A stretch of DNA of 64,000 bases. It comes from Alviniconcha marisindica (lineage: Eukaryota > Mollusca > Gastropoda > Provannidae). The DNA is taken from the NCBI GenBank assembly GCA_018857735.1, contig JABMCL010001586.1, forward strand, positions 372,001 through 436,000. The letters are read 5' to 3'. Shown one piece after another: positions 9,251 through 20,560 of the stretch. Under the pieces are notes generated by a model. It searched no databases. It saw nothing but the letters and a program-made list of their open reading frames with translations, and was not told where the DNA came from. Positions within the stretch are counted from its first letter, which is position 1. Each line of letters starts with the position of its first letter. A program made the position numbers and the translations under genes.

Positions 9251-12200
9251 TTTCTCTCATTCGTATTCAGTGTCGACGCGTGTTTTGTTTTCGATTTTGT
9301 AGTCTTCTGCCTTTGAGGAAATTCTGACAATATTACATGCTAACAAAGTAGGCATGCTGGGTGTAGGTAGTCCAAATTGATTTTGAAAATCAATAGTTGA
9401 CTATCAGACTTTATATATTTGCAGAGATCTTTTTTTATCTGATTTCAGTGATACCAATTTTATGTTGATCACTTGAGTAGTTCCGAAGTTACAATTTTTT
9501 TAATATTTAAATTTTTGCCCCATTTTGCCCACAAAATGCAAATTAGAGAAATCCCGAGATTTAAGGTCCCACTTGGAAGCTATTTTGCATATAACCTGTC
9601 TAATATTTAGGAATCTTATTCTCCACAGTACAAATAATAGGCCCAATTTTTTGTAGACCTTCATTTTGATTATTCTTCCAGATATTTCACATCAAACTTG
9701 CTAAATTCATAAAAAATGCCATCCGTCAATCTTAAAAATGGTAAAAAAATCATAACTCCTCTTCTACTTCTCATATCACCTTACTTTTTGTACCAAAATA
9801 ACCACAGTTAAGACCTCTACAAGGTGCCATAATTTTCTGATTGATCACAGAGAAAAAGTAAAAGTCCATTTTTTTCAGGGTGACCTTGCATCACCTTACA
9901 GGCCCCGTTTCAAGGGCATGTATGTGGAAGCGATGTCCCCAAAATCCCCTGTCGCCAACATCCTGGAATTGTTGCTAACTGGATTGACTTCAAACCCCAT
10001 TTCAAAACAAAGTGCATAGCAGTCTCGGCTATGTCTCCTTTTTGCAGCCATTTACCTAATATATATATATATAATACCAAACAAATAAACCCAAAATTTG
10101 CAACAGAAGGTGAGTGTAATCATATATATATGTATCCTTCAGTATGGGTATGCTCCTTTCAGACATTTGATCTAGATCTAATTTCTGAGTAACCATGCAT
10201 GCTTCCTGAGTGCTGATGTCTGTAAAACAATTGATCCACTCACCCATTTACAGACTGAATCAATCACTTTTGTTGCAAATGTTGGCATCATTCCCTAGAT
10301 CTGTTTGAGTGATTCTGATATTTGTGGCCCAAAATGGCACTTGAAATGTCCCAGGAATTTCTGACTGTCTCCTTGGATATTACCAATAAAGCCTCTCCTA
10401 GACTGCCATTAGTAGAAAAGTTTGCTAAAATTGCCGTTTATAATTAAAAATTTTGATCATCCCATTGACACCCAAACCAGCTCTCGCCCGTGTTTGCGAT
10501 CGTTCACTGACCGCTTCATTTTTCATTTTTACTGACAGAAGCATTCGTTTGACAGCTTAATCTGGCTTTCAAGAAAAAGATTAATACTTTCACTCATCAA
10601 CAAGATCATTTACACACATTGTAGAACACTCTGATAGTGGAGAATCCACCAACTTGGCATGCATGATTGCTTGTGCAGTCGCCTCAGGGGCCATAGCTGA
10701 CCGTAAGGCTGTGGTAATAAAATCTCTTTTGTTATCACGTTCTGGCAGCTGAGTGTTGGACGTACGAATAGTTTTGAACTCTTATTTTAGCATAACTCTG
10801 AAGAAGAAAGATTGATCTTTCTACTGATATTTTTTATGAGTGTCCGTGGTCTAAAAATAGTACAAAATCTGTTAAACACATTTCAAACTTTATTCAGGAC
10901 TTCTGCTTGTCAAAGGCAGCCATCATGGATATGGAAAGAAAGTTTAGCAACAGCACTTTTGATTGATATAGATTTCATCATGGCTGGACTAGCGTATGTC
11001 CAACACTCCGCGTCTGAAAACTGCTTACGGCAAGCGGAGTTCGCAGCCTATGCGCATCGCTGACAGAAGGCAGCGCTTAGGGGTACCGAGATCGGGGTGA
11101 ATTTTCACATTCTTTTTCAACAGCATAATAAACATAACAACACTGTTAGGAAGATGAGACATGAAGCTTTTCTCAACAGTAATTTTTATTAAGATTGGAT
11201 CAAAAACACACAAGAAATCCATCAATGAAAATCGCTAAAACTAGACCAACTTAGTTATGCGGAACGCAGCCGAGAGCACCTTGGACTACCTACTGGGTGG
11301 TTCCAAATTCCATATCTGGGATCGTGTCCTCCGTCGATTGACAGGAAAATATCACCGATCAGTTCGGCAAAATGTCTGGCCAGTCTGATACGAGAACCAA
11401 TCTTCTTCCAGATGTATACGGGTTTGTTAGAATTCGGTTTCAAATTAATCAATTTTTTTTCTCCGGAAAAGTATGCAAATTTTACTCACAGACAGGGCGC
11501 TACCAACTATAAGGTGCATGGATAAGATTTTAGGAAAAGTTTCACCGTCACCTTATAGTCCAAAAATTACGATAGCTTACGGGGAGTTACACGTTTATTT
11601 TGCTGTCCAGATTCCACCCTTCATTGACTGGACTTGAATGGCTGAGATGACACTGAGTTTGCAAGTAGATCTAGTGTTAAGTGATGTGGCATCCACCAGT
11701 GAGGCATAACTTGTTTAATCGGTGTTGTCATTTTGCATATGGTGACGCAGAGATGTGGCTAAAATGTGTAAGGCACCCAAAAAATGCAATATTTACACAA
11801 AATTTTGCAATGAGTGCGACCCCTGTTTTCCACTTCTGTTATTGTGTCTGCATCTTTCGCACATACCATGAACACGCATGTCTTGACGAACACGTGTTGC
11901 TATTTATACATAACTGATGTGCAGCAGCTCCACCCTTTCTCTTCCATTCAAATCTATTTTCCTTATTTTGCATGTACGTTTTGTAACATCACTGACTTGT
12001 GGTCTATTGAATACCATGTTCACTAGATGCAGTACAAGTAGTAAGTTACTTCAGTGCCAAATTTTGGACTTTGTTATACCCTCTGTCTGAAGATAATTGA
12101 GTTAGAAGTGATGGGACATTCCATACCTCTCTAATGTTTGAAGCGCACTGGTTGTCTGATGATGATGAAGTGATGCTTAATGTCCTCAGATGTCAGCCGA

Positions 12201-12650
12201 CATATATTATTAGGGACAAGCTGAGACCAATGCCGAAGCACGGTTCAATAATTCTTTACGTCCATGGAAACCAGCAGGCTCATTAGGACAGACAGCCCAG
12301 GACGGCCACCTCGACTCTCAAACAGCTCCTGAACTATGTCTGGTTGTCTAATGGCATTGCTCTTTATATACCCCTGTTGCCTTTTATGTTGAGAGTGAGG
12401 TAGTGGTGATTCAACCCCCAACTCCGCAAACATCACGCTGGTCAGTGCAAGATCACCTGACAATGTGGATGAACTCAGTGACTGTGTGAAATTCAGAAGA
12501 GTTTTGGGATAAGCTTTGTAAAGTTACCTCCTTTGTGAGAAGTTTGGCGACAACTGGCCAAAATACATTGAAACTGAAAGATGGGGCCTGACATGAACTT
12601 TTTCCAACCTTCCCTTTACGGCAAACATGAACTAGTACTACACAGCCAGT
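9251..12650. other. Intergenic spacer, nothing firm recognised
   Basis: Mostly AT-rich single-copy-looking DNA with short TA runs near 10060-10140. A 60-base segment near 12242-12300 resembles the minus strand near 25270-25325 (AAACC then GGCTCATTAG versus AAACC then GGCTTATTAG), so it holds at least one fragment of a dispersed repeat. No exon, RNA gene or complete element was seen. Confidence 0.5.
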
Positions 12651-12654
12651 TACA

Positions 12655-12750
12655 CAAATTTACAGTCGTAGAAAAGTAAATCACAAATTATGGAATTTCA
12701 CGAAATCCCTAGAATATTTGAGCCTGTGCCAAAAGGTGCTCGGCGAGGAC
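12655..12750. repeat. Left arm of a diverged inverted repeat pair
   Basis: Shares, in inverted order, the landmarks ATTTACAG/TCGTAGA, GAATTTCA/CGAAATCCCTA and GTGCCAAAAGGTGCT with 16085-16215. The arms are about 3.4 kb apart. The GTGCCAAAAGGTGC motif also occurs at 449-462. Confidence 0.6.
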
Positions 12751-13083
12751 CATCCATTTTTTGGTCGTAAATGCTTCTTCAGGCTTAAGTTTTCTCTGAA
12801 CAAACCTAACTTTATCTGAAAGAGTATGCATCAAAGAGACAATAAAGATAAACTTGACTCCCAAAGTCAGTTTTGAGTTAGTAAAATATGAAAATTTACA
12901 CCAAGTCCGGGCCGAAAATCGGCAAAGGAAGGGTGGACATTTCGGGTGCACCGCTTCAGTTGTCGTTTTGTTTGCATCTTTCTTCTTTAGGCAATTTTCC
13001 CTTTTGCTGCCTGACAGGACATAGTCAAAGCTTTTTAATGCTTGAGAAAACGGCTCATAACTATTTGTAAACTCTGAATAATT

Positions 13084-13105
13084 GAAATAAACATATGTTT
13101 ATTTC
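13084..13105. promoter_or_regulatory. Perfect 22-bp palindrome with two forkhead-like sites
   Basis: GAAATAAACAT is followed directly by its reverse complement ATGTTTATTTC. The palindrome contains two opposed ATAAACA (forkhead-type) motifs overlapping a central CATATG E-box. It sits at the edge of the CGATCG-rich block, about 3.8 kb upstream of the liprin start codon. A regulatory role is inference. Confidence 0.4.
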
Positions 13106-13740
13106 GATCGAAACGCATTGGGTCCGGTTCCGATGCTGACGAAAATGTTCGTCTGCTACTATTCACTGCGGACTTGTGGGTGGTGAAACAAAGAAGCTGT
13201 TGCTAAAATCAGTGTTTAGTTGAAAGCAGTGATAATAAAAGCGTTGAATTCCGTTCGTAATAAACAATTTCAAGTTTAAAATTTCAAGTTTTTATTTTGT
13301 CAGTCCGTTACGATCGAAGAATTGCCGATTCTGGGGATAAACGTCGATTTTGTGACCGCGGTCTTTTTGCACAAAGCGCGGCCATGTTTACCCACAGTGC
13401 TTTGCGCCTACTTTCTCTTCAAACATGGTGCCAACAAGGAACGGTGAGTGAATTTTCGATTTGGGTCATGTACCTTTTTACAGTTTCGATCGAAATGTGA
13501 TGTTGCGTCGACAGATTAAATAGTTACTTTTCATTGATACAACGTTATTTTTGCATTTTCATTCGTAATTGTAAGCGAAGTGACCATTATTAAACAGGTT
13601 TCGGTCGGCAGTGTGCAAATTCAAAGTGATGTCTTCATTCGATAGCCCGCTGTTTCTCGGATGACACAAGCGGGCCTTAGGTCAGTGTTTCGATCGCGAG
13701 TGACCGAATTTTGCACAGTAATGTCCACGTTTCGATCAAC
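13105..13740. promoter_or_regulatory. CpG-rich block with four spaced CGATCG sites
   Basis: CGATCG occurs at 13105, 13311, 13487 and 13691, three times in the context TTTCGATCG, plus a near match at 13733. Spacings are 206, 176 and 204 bases. CpG density is clearly above that of the flanks. This could be a promoter region or a decayed 200-bp repeat. Confidence 0.4.
13375..13443 (+). promoter_or_regulatory. Candidate liprin-alpha transcription start and 5' UTR exon
   Basis: AGCGCGGCCATGTTTA is followed by CCCACAGTGCTTTGCG, which resembles the ZNF143-type promoter motif, and the segment ends at a consensus GTGAGT donor (13444). This arrangement is typical of a non-coding first exon. The transcript could splice to an acceptor shortly before the coding start, for example TTTTTGATAG ending at 16882. 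It is the best promoter-like site on the plus strand upstream of liprin-alpha, but no expression evidence is available. Confidence 0.3.
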
Positions 13741-14139
13741 GAACTTTTTTCTTCTTAGTGTTTCGACTGAAAGAGAAAAACTTATACGTTCAAGTGTTTA
13801 CTTCGTAATGGCGAAAATACCCGTGTTTACAACGGCACATGTTTCGGAGTTGATTTGCGCTGTCGGACAGCGTTTTTTTCATTTGTTCAGTCAGTGGATG
13901 AACAGCATGATCCATGACACAAATTCTTAAATCCTCAATACACTTCTGCAACTCTACAGGTTTATTATTGCCGTCTGTGATGTGAACTAAGAGTTTAAAA
14001 AAGGCATAACCGTAAATTATCTATTTATACCATTTATACAAACACACAACAACAAAAAGAAGAAGAAAGAAAAAGAAAAGAAGCATTACCATGACATTAA
14101 CATTGTGATTAGGGAGATGTTTTTTTAAAATTATTTTAT

Positions 14140-14200
14140 CTTCCCAGGCCTTCCCATTTCCCTGGGATGAATAAAGCATATTGTTATTGTTGTTTTGATT
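14140..14200 (+). repeat. Probable 3' tail of a non-LTR retroelement
   Basis: CCCTGGGATGAATAAAG followed by short TTG/TTA repeats is the usual look of a LINE or SINE 3' end. No upstream coding part was recognised. Confidence 0.35.
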
Positions 14201-15225
14201 CTATTTCTAGCAGGACAGATGCATTCTAAAGTGTGTGCTGAAACTAGTGAAAGCCAGAATAGAATTTCTTAACTGATGTAGTTTTATATGTGCATTGCAG
14301 TACAAATACAATACAGTGCAGCATATAAAGTAGAATTATTGTGACAATTCACTATAAAATATGCAACATGAAGACAAAAAATTTCATACAACACAAAATA
14401 CAATACACTGTGGCCACATGTAGGGTGGGGGTGGAAGTTAGTAGGGATGAAAAGACCAAATGAACAGAAATTTAAAAAAGGAGGGGTAACCTGGTATTTG
14501 TGTTTTTATGTTTCAACTACAGCACTATATATATATATATTAGTAATATTACCTAATGTCTGATATAGATATGTATATATATTCGGGGGAATGTCAAAAC
14601 ACACACACATGCGCGTGCAGACACACACAATATCTTATATGCATGTAGGTCTCCAGAGTTGCATACCTATCAATAAGGAGACATATCCTCAAAAACAGTT
14701 GTTATATTGCCTTATTTTGTACACATGCATGTTTCTTTTCAGGGTAAAGAGGTCGATGCTCCAAAAGGGCAAGAGCAAGTGTTTTTCATGACACAGCAGG
14801 GACAACATTAGTGGAGCATGAAGCCAGATTCGTCCTGGGAAGCACTGCAGTACTTAGGAACAGCAGAGAAATAAAGATATGTCTCAATGCTGAAGTGCCA
14901 ACTCACTGAAAACAAATCTTTTAAATTTATTAGGATGGGAAGAATTAGTGTTAACATGGAAAATTCTCTATGCTTTGTCATCAGTTTCCAGATTTTGCAT
15001 TACTGTTTCTGGTTACTTACAATGTGTTACAGTTGTTATTCCAGGTAGTGAGACTTGAATGCCAAATCAATGTCTTTCGTAATTGAATTTTACCTGCTGT
15101 TAACAATAGGGTATAGGGTGAATGTACATTTGTAATTCACATGGTTTTCTGTTTTGTCAATGAAAGAATAATAATGACAACTTGGCTGTACTTTTTCTAA
15201 GTCACATCTGACTGTCCAGTGTTAC

Positions 15226-15365
15226 ATATTCCATTGTGTCCTCTGATATGCGAGGCATCCGACAGTGCATTACTTTAAATAATGGTTTCAGCCTTGTTCA
15301 GTATTTACAGCAATGTGTCAGATGTAGGAAACTAAGTGATTTTATTAGCTGTGCATATGTTTTAC
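15226..15365 (+). repeat. Dispersed repeat fragment, partner of 22000-22133
   Basis: CATTGTGTCCTCTGATATGC, GGTTTCAGCCTTGTTCAG and GATTTTATTAGCTGT all recur on the minus strand of 22000-22133 with few differences. The two copies are about 6.7 kb apart in opposite orientation. No coding potential was recognised. Confidence 0.75.
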
Positions 15366-15942
15366 AGGAAAGGAAGTGTTGTGTCCACCATAGAGTTGTT
15401 GCATCCAACAGATAAAATGCTGAAAAAGGGCCTTTGACAAAATTACAACTATACAAGCAACTTGTTTAGTGCTGCAGTCATTAAAACCACTACTAAATCA
15501 GCTGGTAACATTTTGTTGCAGTGTAGGGAAATCAGCACTGTATAAGCTGTGTATTGTGAGCATGGGAAATGTTATGTCCATCCAATAATCGTTACATCCG
15601 ACAGATAAAATGTAAAAAAATGTCGTTGATGACCTTATTTCATGCTGAAGTCATGGAAACAACTATGCTTCATAAATTCTAATAAACACATCCTATTTTT
15701 GATTCAGTGTTGTGTTTCATTTTCATTTTATTAAAAAAAATTAAAGTGGCAGTCTGTCGGATGTAACACAGGACATCACTTGTTATGATTTTGAATATGA
15801 AATAAAAAGTGAATTGAGTCAATTTAAGTTTTACTGTCTTGTTATAAACAATGGATGTTTATTTTCCCCACAGATTGATAGCAGTCATTAAATTCAAGGA
15901 TTAAATCAAAACAAACATTGTGTCCTGTGTTGCATCCGACAG
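15255..15942. repeat. Cluster of ATCCGACAG motifs with an inverted pair
   Basis: GCATCCGACAG or near copies occur at 15255, 15401 (GCATCCAACAG) and 15594 (ACATCCGACAG), and in a longer inverted pair: CTGTCGGATGTAACACAGGA at 15754-15773 against TCCTGTGTTGCATCCGACAG at 15923-15942. The 15401 and 15594 copies are both followed by ATAAAATG. They look like recombination or transposase sites in an old element, but function is unknown. Confidence 0.55.
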
Positions 15943-16084
15943 ATTCAGGTGTCCGTCTTTAAATGTCTTTTCTCAGACTTGCTTCATCAAGTTATCTTTT
16001 TAAGACCTGAAATGTATATAAAAAAGACTTATCTTTTAAATGGTGTTACTTGCTAAATGACTTTTCTGCTTTTATTTTTCACCC

Positions 16085-16215
16085 TAATGTCCACCTTCTA
16101 AGCAGCACCTTTTGGCACATGCTCATTTAGGGAATTCATGAAATCCCTGAGTGAAACATTAATTTCGTCAATTTACTGGAATTGTCAGTGATTTTGTGAA
16201 TTCCCTAGTCTACGA
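16085..16215. repeat. Right arm of a diverged inverted repeat pair
   Basis: Reverse-complement match to 12655-12750, centred on AGCACCTTTTGGCAC. See the left arm for landmarks. Confidence 0.6.
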
Positions 16216-16911
16216 ATTTACTGTAACATACAATTATTGTTCTTTTCTTGACTCACCATACCGTCCGTCACTTGTGGCAATGCGACATTGAACACACTGA
16301 CCAAATTTAGTAACATACGCATGAACTCAAAAGTGATTACGTCAACACTTTCTCTTAAACACAAAATCATTTATCATACCATTTGGGATGCCGTTGTCCT
16401 GCCGGCGTTTGCCCCGTCTCCCAGCCATTCTGCCCCACCTCCACCACACACAACGTGTCCAACAACACTAGTATTGATGCCTCTCGCCGTGTCATAGTAT
16501 TTCACCTGACAAACAGATGAAATTCAAGGGAAAATGAATTAACATGGAAGCCGGCCTGCATGCTGATGTTGATGTTTGGTCCTCACAGACCCGAGAGTTA
16601 TCGTTCCTGATTAAAAGCATTGTGGGTATGACACACTTTCTGTCATGGAAAATGGCTCCCATCAAAGAGGCTTGGCCAGCGAAAGGCCGGTTTACAATGA
16701 CATTATTACTTTTTGATTGGGACATACCGGGTACCAAATGAAACGGAAGAAAGAGACGGTGTTTGTGGATGAGAGACAAAGTCATAGATCGGTTGGCATT
16801 CACTACTTAGTGTTGATTGTACTGTGACGGCCGCCACATTGTGTTTAGACGTAAAGTTCCAACAAAAAAATATTTTTGATAGATTGGTGTTTGACGAAAA
16901 AATCTGCCAAA

Positions 16912-17151
16912 ATGATGTGTGATGTGATGCCGACGATTTCGGAGGATGGCTCCAACGACAGGGAGTCACAGGGCTCTGGCGATGAGTCTAATTTCGAGCA
17001 GTTGATGGTCAACATGCTGGATGAACGAGACAAACTGATGGAAACTCTTCGAGAGACCCAAGAGGCTTTGGCAGGAACTCAAGCCAAACTTCAGGAAGTG
17101 GAGAAAGACAGAAATAATTTGCAAAAGCAGATGTCAGCCACGACCCCTCAG
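16912..17151 (+). CDS. PPFIA: Liprin-alpha, coding exon 1 (N-terminus)
   Basis: Encodes the first 80 residues of liprin-alpha, a scaffold of presynaptic active zones and focal adhesions. In the family, the N-terminal coiled coil self-assembles and binds partners such as RIM and ELKS, and C-terminal SAM domains bind LAR-type receptor phosphatases; the SAM part is beyond this window. The start MMCDVMPTISED is the invariant family N-terminus, followed by FEQLMVNMLDERDKLMETLR and a heptad-rich region. Both tandem ATGs (16912 and 16915) match the family. The only upstream in-frame start-like codon is a TTG at 16876, so 16912 is the first ATG. The exon ends in CAG at a GTAAGT donor, phase 0. The closest family pattern from memory is invertebrate: Pro-Gln joins directly to exon 2. 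Confidence 0.97.
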
Positions 17152-18654
17152 GTAAGTGTCACTGTTTCAGATCGTGTAGTGCATGTCTTGGGGTACCGCG
17201 AATGCGGGCAGTCTATCAAAAATAGCACTGGGGGACGCCATTTTGTATACATTATGAAGCTTCCAGCGGAATTCGGGGTGCTCCCTGTGCGTCGATTGAC
17301 GCATTAAACTATGCTTTTTTTGTTTCGGTGGCATCTGATTGTCGTGCATGCATTTTTTTGATATTTGAGAAGCTGGAAGCGCCCATTGCTCTGCAAAGTC
17401 GTCTGCTTCTTTAGGTGTGATGTCATAGGAACCTCGTTTTCAGTTTAGCTGAACATCAATAATGTCCTTACACTCTTGGAGTTGGTTAGCGGTTCCACCT
17501 CATGTTTCTGATTCAGACTGATGGTCGATCTGAATATGAGTAAGAGTTTGTCATCAGTGCATTTATTCTAGTGGCTCTCCGTATGACAATAGTCACTACG
17601 TCGCCCAAACAAATATTTGGATCATGCAAGTCTTTGACTAAGCCACCGGGGTTCTAAGCGTCCAGGCAGGGAAAAAAGGGGGCGGGGACCCGGCACTGAC
17701 GGAGACATCGGAGAGAACTCTTTTGGCCCTCAGTCATTGGACATGGGTTTGGTTTGTAGTTTATGAGGAGTTTATTTAAAATAAAAAGAAAGTACTGTGA
17801 TGTTGTAACCAAGAATTGTATTACAGCAAGGGAAAAGATACTGAAAATATTACATACTGTGCACAACCAACCTACAACAGTATAAATGAGCAAATAAACA
17901 GAATTATGTTGATCACTTTCTTGAAAATAATAATAGAGTTGTTGCCAAAGCACTTGAACTCAATTTTGACATTCTTTGTAAAGAGAGGTATATATATATG
18001 TTTTATTTTTTAATGATTCCGGACCAGTACTACAGCGAACACCCCCAGTTATAGGCGCCAGAATAATCGACATGTTGATTGTGGGCCCTTAAATGAAAGA
18101 AAGAAGAAGAGGTAATGAGAGTACGTGTACAGAAGGGCCAGAACTAGATTTAACTGCACCAGAGAGTAACACTCGTTTTGATGATCTAGATCTAGTACAC
18201 TGTGTGCTTTTACAGCTAGTGGGTAAACAATACCCTTTAAAGGTTGTTTAAAAGCACATTAAAAAGGAAAATTAAAAATTAAGAAGAAAAAATCTCCTTG
18301 GAAGCATAACCTGTAAGGCCCTTTCTGGGTTGGGTTCAATTCTTTATGATAGGTGCAATCAGTCATATAGGAAGCCCCTGAAAACAGGGACATATCACAA
18401 TAGCAAAAGAATTAAACATGAAAAACAAAAGACTAGCAAAAGAATTAAACATTGAAAGATCCAGTTTTGTTTTTTGATTGCCAGCCACACCGGTTTTGTG
18501 CAAGGAGAGCTCATCAGTAGTTCAGCGGTGATCATGACCAGAGAGCTTTAATTTCTTAGTCCATAACCATCAAAAAAAGACCACTAATATTGTGGCTTAT
18601 TTACAAATATAAAATTATAGGACTTTACTGTTATTGCACTTGCAGTCATGTGTA

Positions 18655-19711
18655 GCTGAAAGTCTGGATGACGCAAAACAAGTTACAACTGGACAGTGGA
18701 AAAACTGAAGCACTGCTCACTGATCCTCAAAACTCGCCAAACCTTCCACTTTCAATTGTAATCAGTGAAAGTGAAATTCAGTTCTCAAAGTCAGTCCAGA
18801 ACCTAGGCATGATTTTTGCTGACAAGCTCTTGATGAAACAACGAGTTAGTATAGTAAAGTGTGACAGTCTACCTACTTGGAGCTGCATAGAATTAGCTCA
18901 GTTAGACATGTCCTCACAATTGAGGCTACCACAACCCTTGTCACATCCCTGGTATTGTCACGTCTTGTAGTGTAACTCTCTTTTGTCAGGAATGCCCCAA
19001 CAGCTCATCAAAAAACTTCAAAGGGTTCAAAATTGTTCTGCCACACTCATTTTTAAGACCTCTAATTTGTCTAAATCAGTAAATGCACTCATGCTTCACC
19101 ACTCTTGACAACGCCACATTGCCTCATTGGCTTCCAGTAGCTCAAAGAATTGAATATAAAGTCTCTTTCATGTGCACTGCTATGATATAGTCTCAGAAAC
19201 TGCCCTGCCTTACTTGTCTGACCTGCTTCACCTGTACATCCCATCCCGTTCATTGCATTCCTCAACTGACACCCGCACTTTTGGGATTCCAAAATGAAAA
19301 AATGTTCCAAGGGCAATGCACTTTTTTCCACCTGGGCCCTGTCACATGGAATAAACCTGCACCAGAATCCCACACTCTTCCTCTCAGCCCATGGACCAAA
19401 CTCCTAAATTTCATTGTTTCCGGTGCCCATCATACCCTAACCCCCCAACTTCACCACCATTTCCTGTTGACTTGCCTTATCGATGCGTACATGCTGCATG
19501 CATGCCTGTTTGCGTGTGTGTGTGCCGTGTGCGTGCGTGCAGTAGTGTGTGTGTGTGTGCTATGAAGTAAATGAATGTGTATTTTTCTTAAATTTTTGTT
19601 TTATGTTGTAGCATGTTGTCACTATTCTTACTTGTGTATGCACCTTGGGCTGTTAAAATATTTTGATAGGTAAGGCACTTACAAATTTCCATTATTATTA
19701 TTATTATTATT

Positions 19712-19712
<1 letters not shown>
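18655..19712 (+). pseudogene. Degenerate LINE: reverse transcriptase C-terminal part and 3' tail
   Basis: In shifting frames the plus strand reads typical non-LTR reverse transcriptase C-terminal motifs: MTQNKLQLDSGKTEALL, then SVQNLGMIFADKL, then GMPQQLIKKLQRVQN, then HWLPVAQRIEYKVS, then LSDLLHLYIPSRSLHSS. Several frameshifts and stops show it is dead. The 3' end is (ATT)n at about 19690-19712, as expected for CR1/Jockey-like elements. The 5' part, including the endonuclease and catalytic RT core, is missing. Confidence 0.85.

Positions 19713-19713
<1 letters not shown>

Positions 19714-19759
<46 letters not shown>
19714..19759. repeat. CA microsatellite after the LINE tail
   Basis: About 23 AC units, immediately following the (ATT)n tail of the LINE fragment, the usual association of retroelement tails with microsatellites. 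Confidence 0.95.
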
Positions 19760-19764
<5 letters not shown>

Positions 19765-20100
19765 CATGCATATGTAGCAAAGCAGACAATGATATTTTTG
19801 GGAGGAAAATCATTCTAGATGTTGGAAATACACACAGGCCAGATTTCTAAGGCTTCCACCAGAGTTCTGTCAGTTGGTATGCCAGTCTGTGTCAATTCTG
19901 GCATTTAAAGGAGGTGACTTAACAATAACAATTACACCATACGATGCAGCTGTCCGGAAAATCAGTCATGACTTGTACACAGGGCTCACAGGTACTAAAA
20001 CTGGCCAGACTGAGATGCATGTCTGGTTTGCATGAACCTCATTGCAACAAGCCATTTTGATAATTCTGGATCACAAACATGTATAAATGTATATAAAATG

Positions 20101-20560
20101 TCTAATATGACTGTATATATGCCAAAAGGTGTGCAAGAAAAGAGGACAGAGGTACTAGAAAATAAAGTTGACAGGATGTGACTGTGAGTGAGTAACACAT
20201 TTTCTGAATGAACACATGGGAAGTCATCCACCAGTGTTAGGAGAAGGCAATGCTGCTCTTCATTCCCAGAATCCCAAGAATTCAGTGTGATTTGTGACAA
20301 TATGTTGAACATTACACATAACAACAAGCCCACATCACTGTGCTGCTATTGCTAATCATGCAGTTAACTTCAAAATACTAACTGAACTTACAAGATGTGA
20401 ACCACATGAATATTACCAAGTGAACTGTTGTTCTGTGTCACAGAACAGCATGCTATGCATGATTTGTTGCAATGCCAATGGATAACATTCAACATACAGC
20501 CAATCTTGAACATTTTTAAATCAATAAAAGCAAAAAATTTGTAACATGAACAGTTATTCT
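20101..20560 (+). repeat. Dispersed repeat, copy 2 (inverted relative to 1-463)
   Basis: Opposite-orientation copy of the segment at the left edge, starting at ATGCCAAAAGGTGTGC. Diverged, with small indels. It lies in liprin intron 1. Confidence 0.75.

Larger units (their letters stand above)
12655..16215. mobile_element. Possible old DNA element bounded by the inverted repeats
   Basis: The two diverged arms could be terminal inverted repeats of one 3.5 kb element, or two unrelated copies of one repeat in opposite orientation. No transposase-like frame was recognised inside, and no target-site duplication is obvious. The interior holds the CGATCG block and the ATCCGACAG motif repeats. If it is an element, the candidate liprin 5' exon at 13375-13443 would lie inside it, which weakens one of the two readings. 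Confidence 0.25.

Noticed and set aside
13661..13930. 89-codon plus-strand frame near the CGATCG block
   Set aside because: No splice context or recognisable domain; the CpG-rich composition alone explains the lack of stops.
16876..16911. N-terminal extension of liprin-alpha by 12 residues
   Set aside because: The upstream codon at 16876 is TTG, not ATG; the family N-terminus begins at the ATG pair at 16912.
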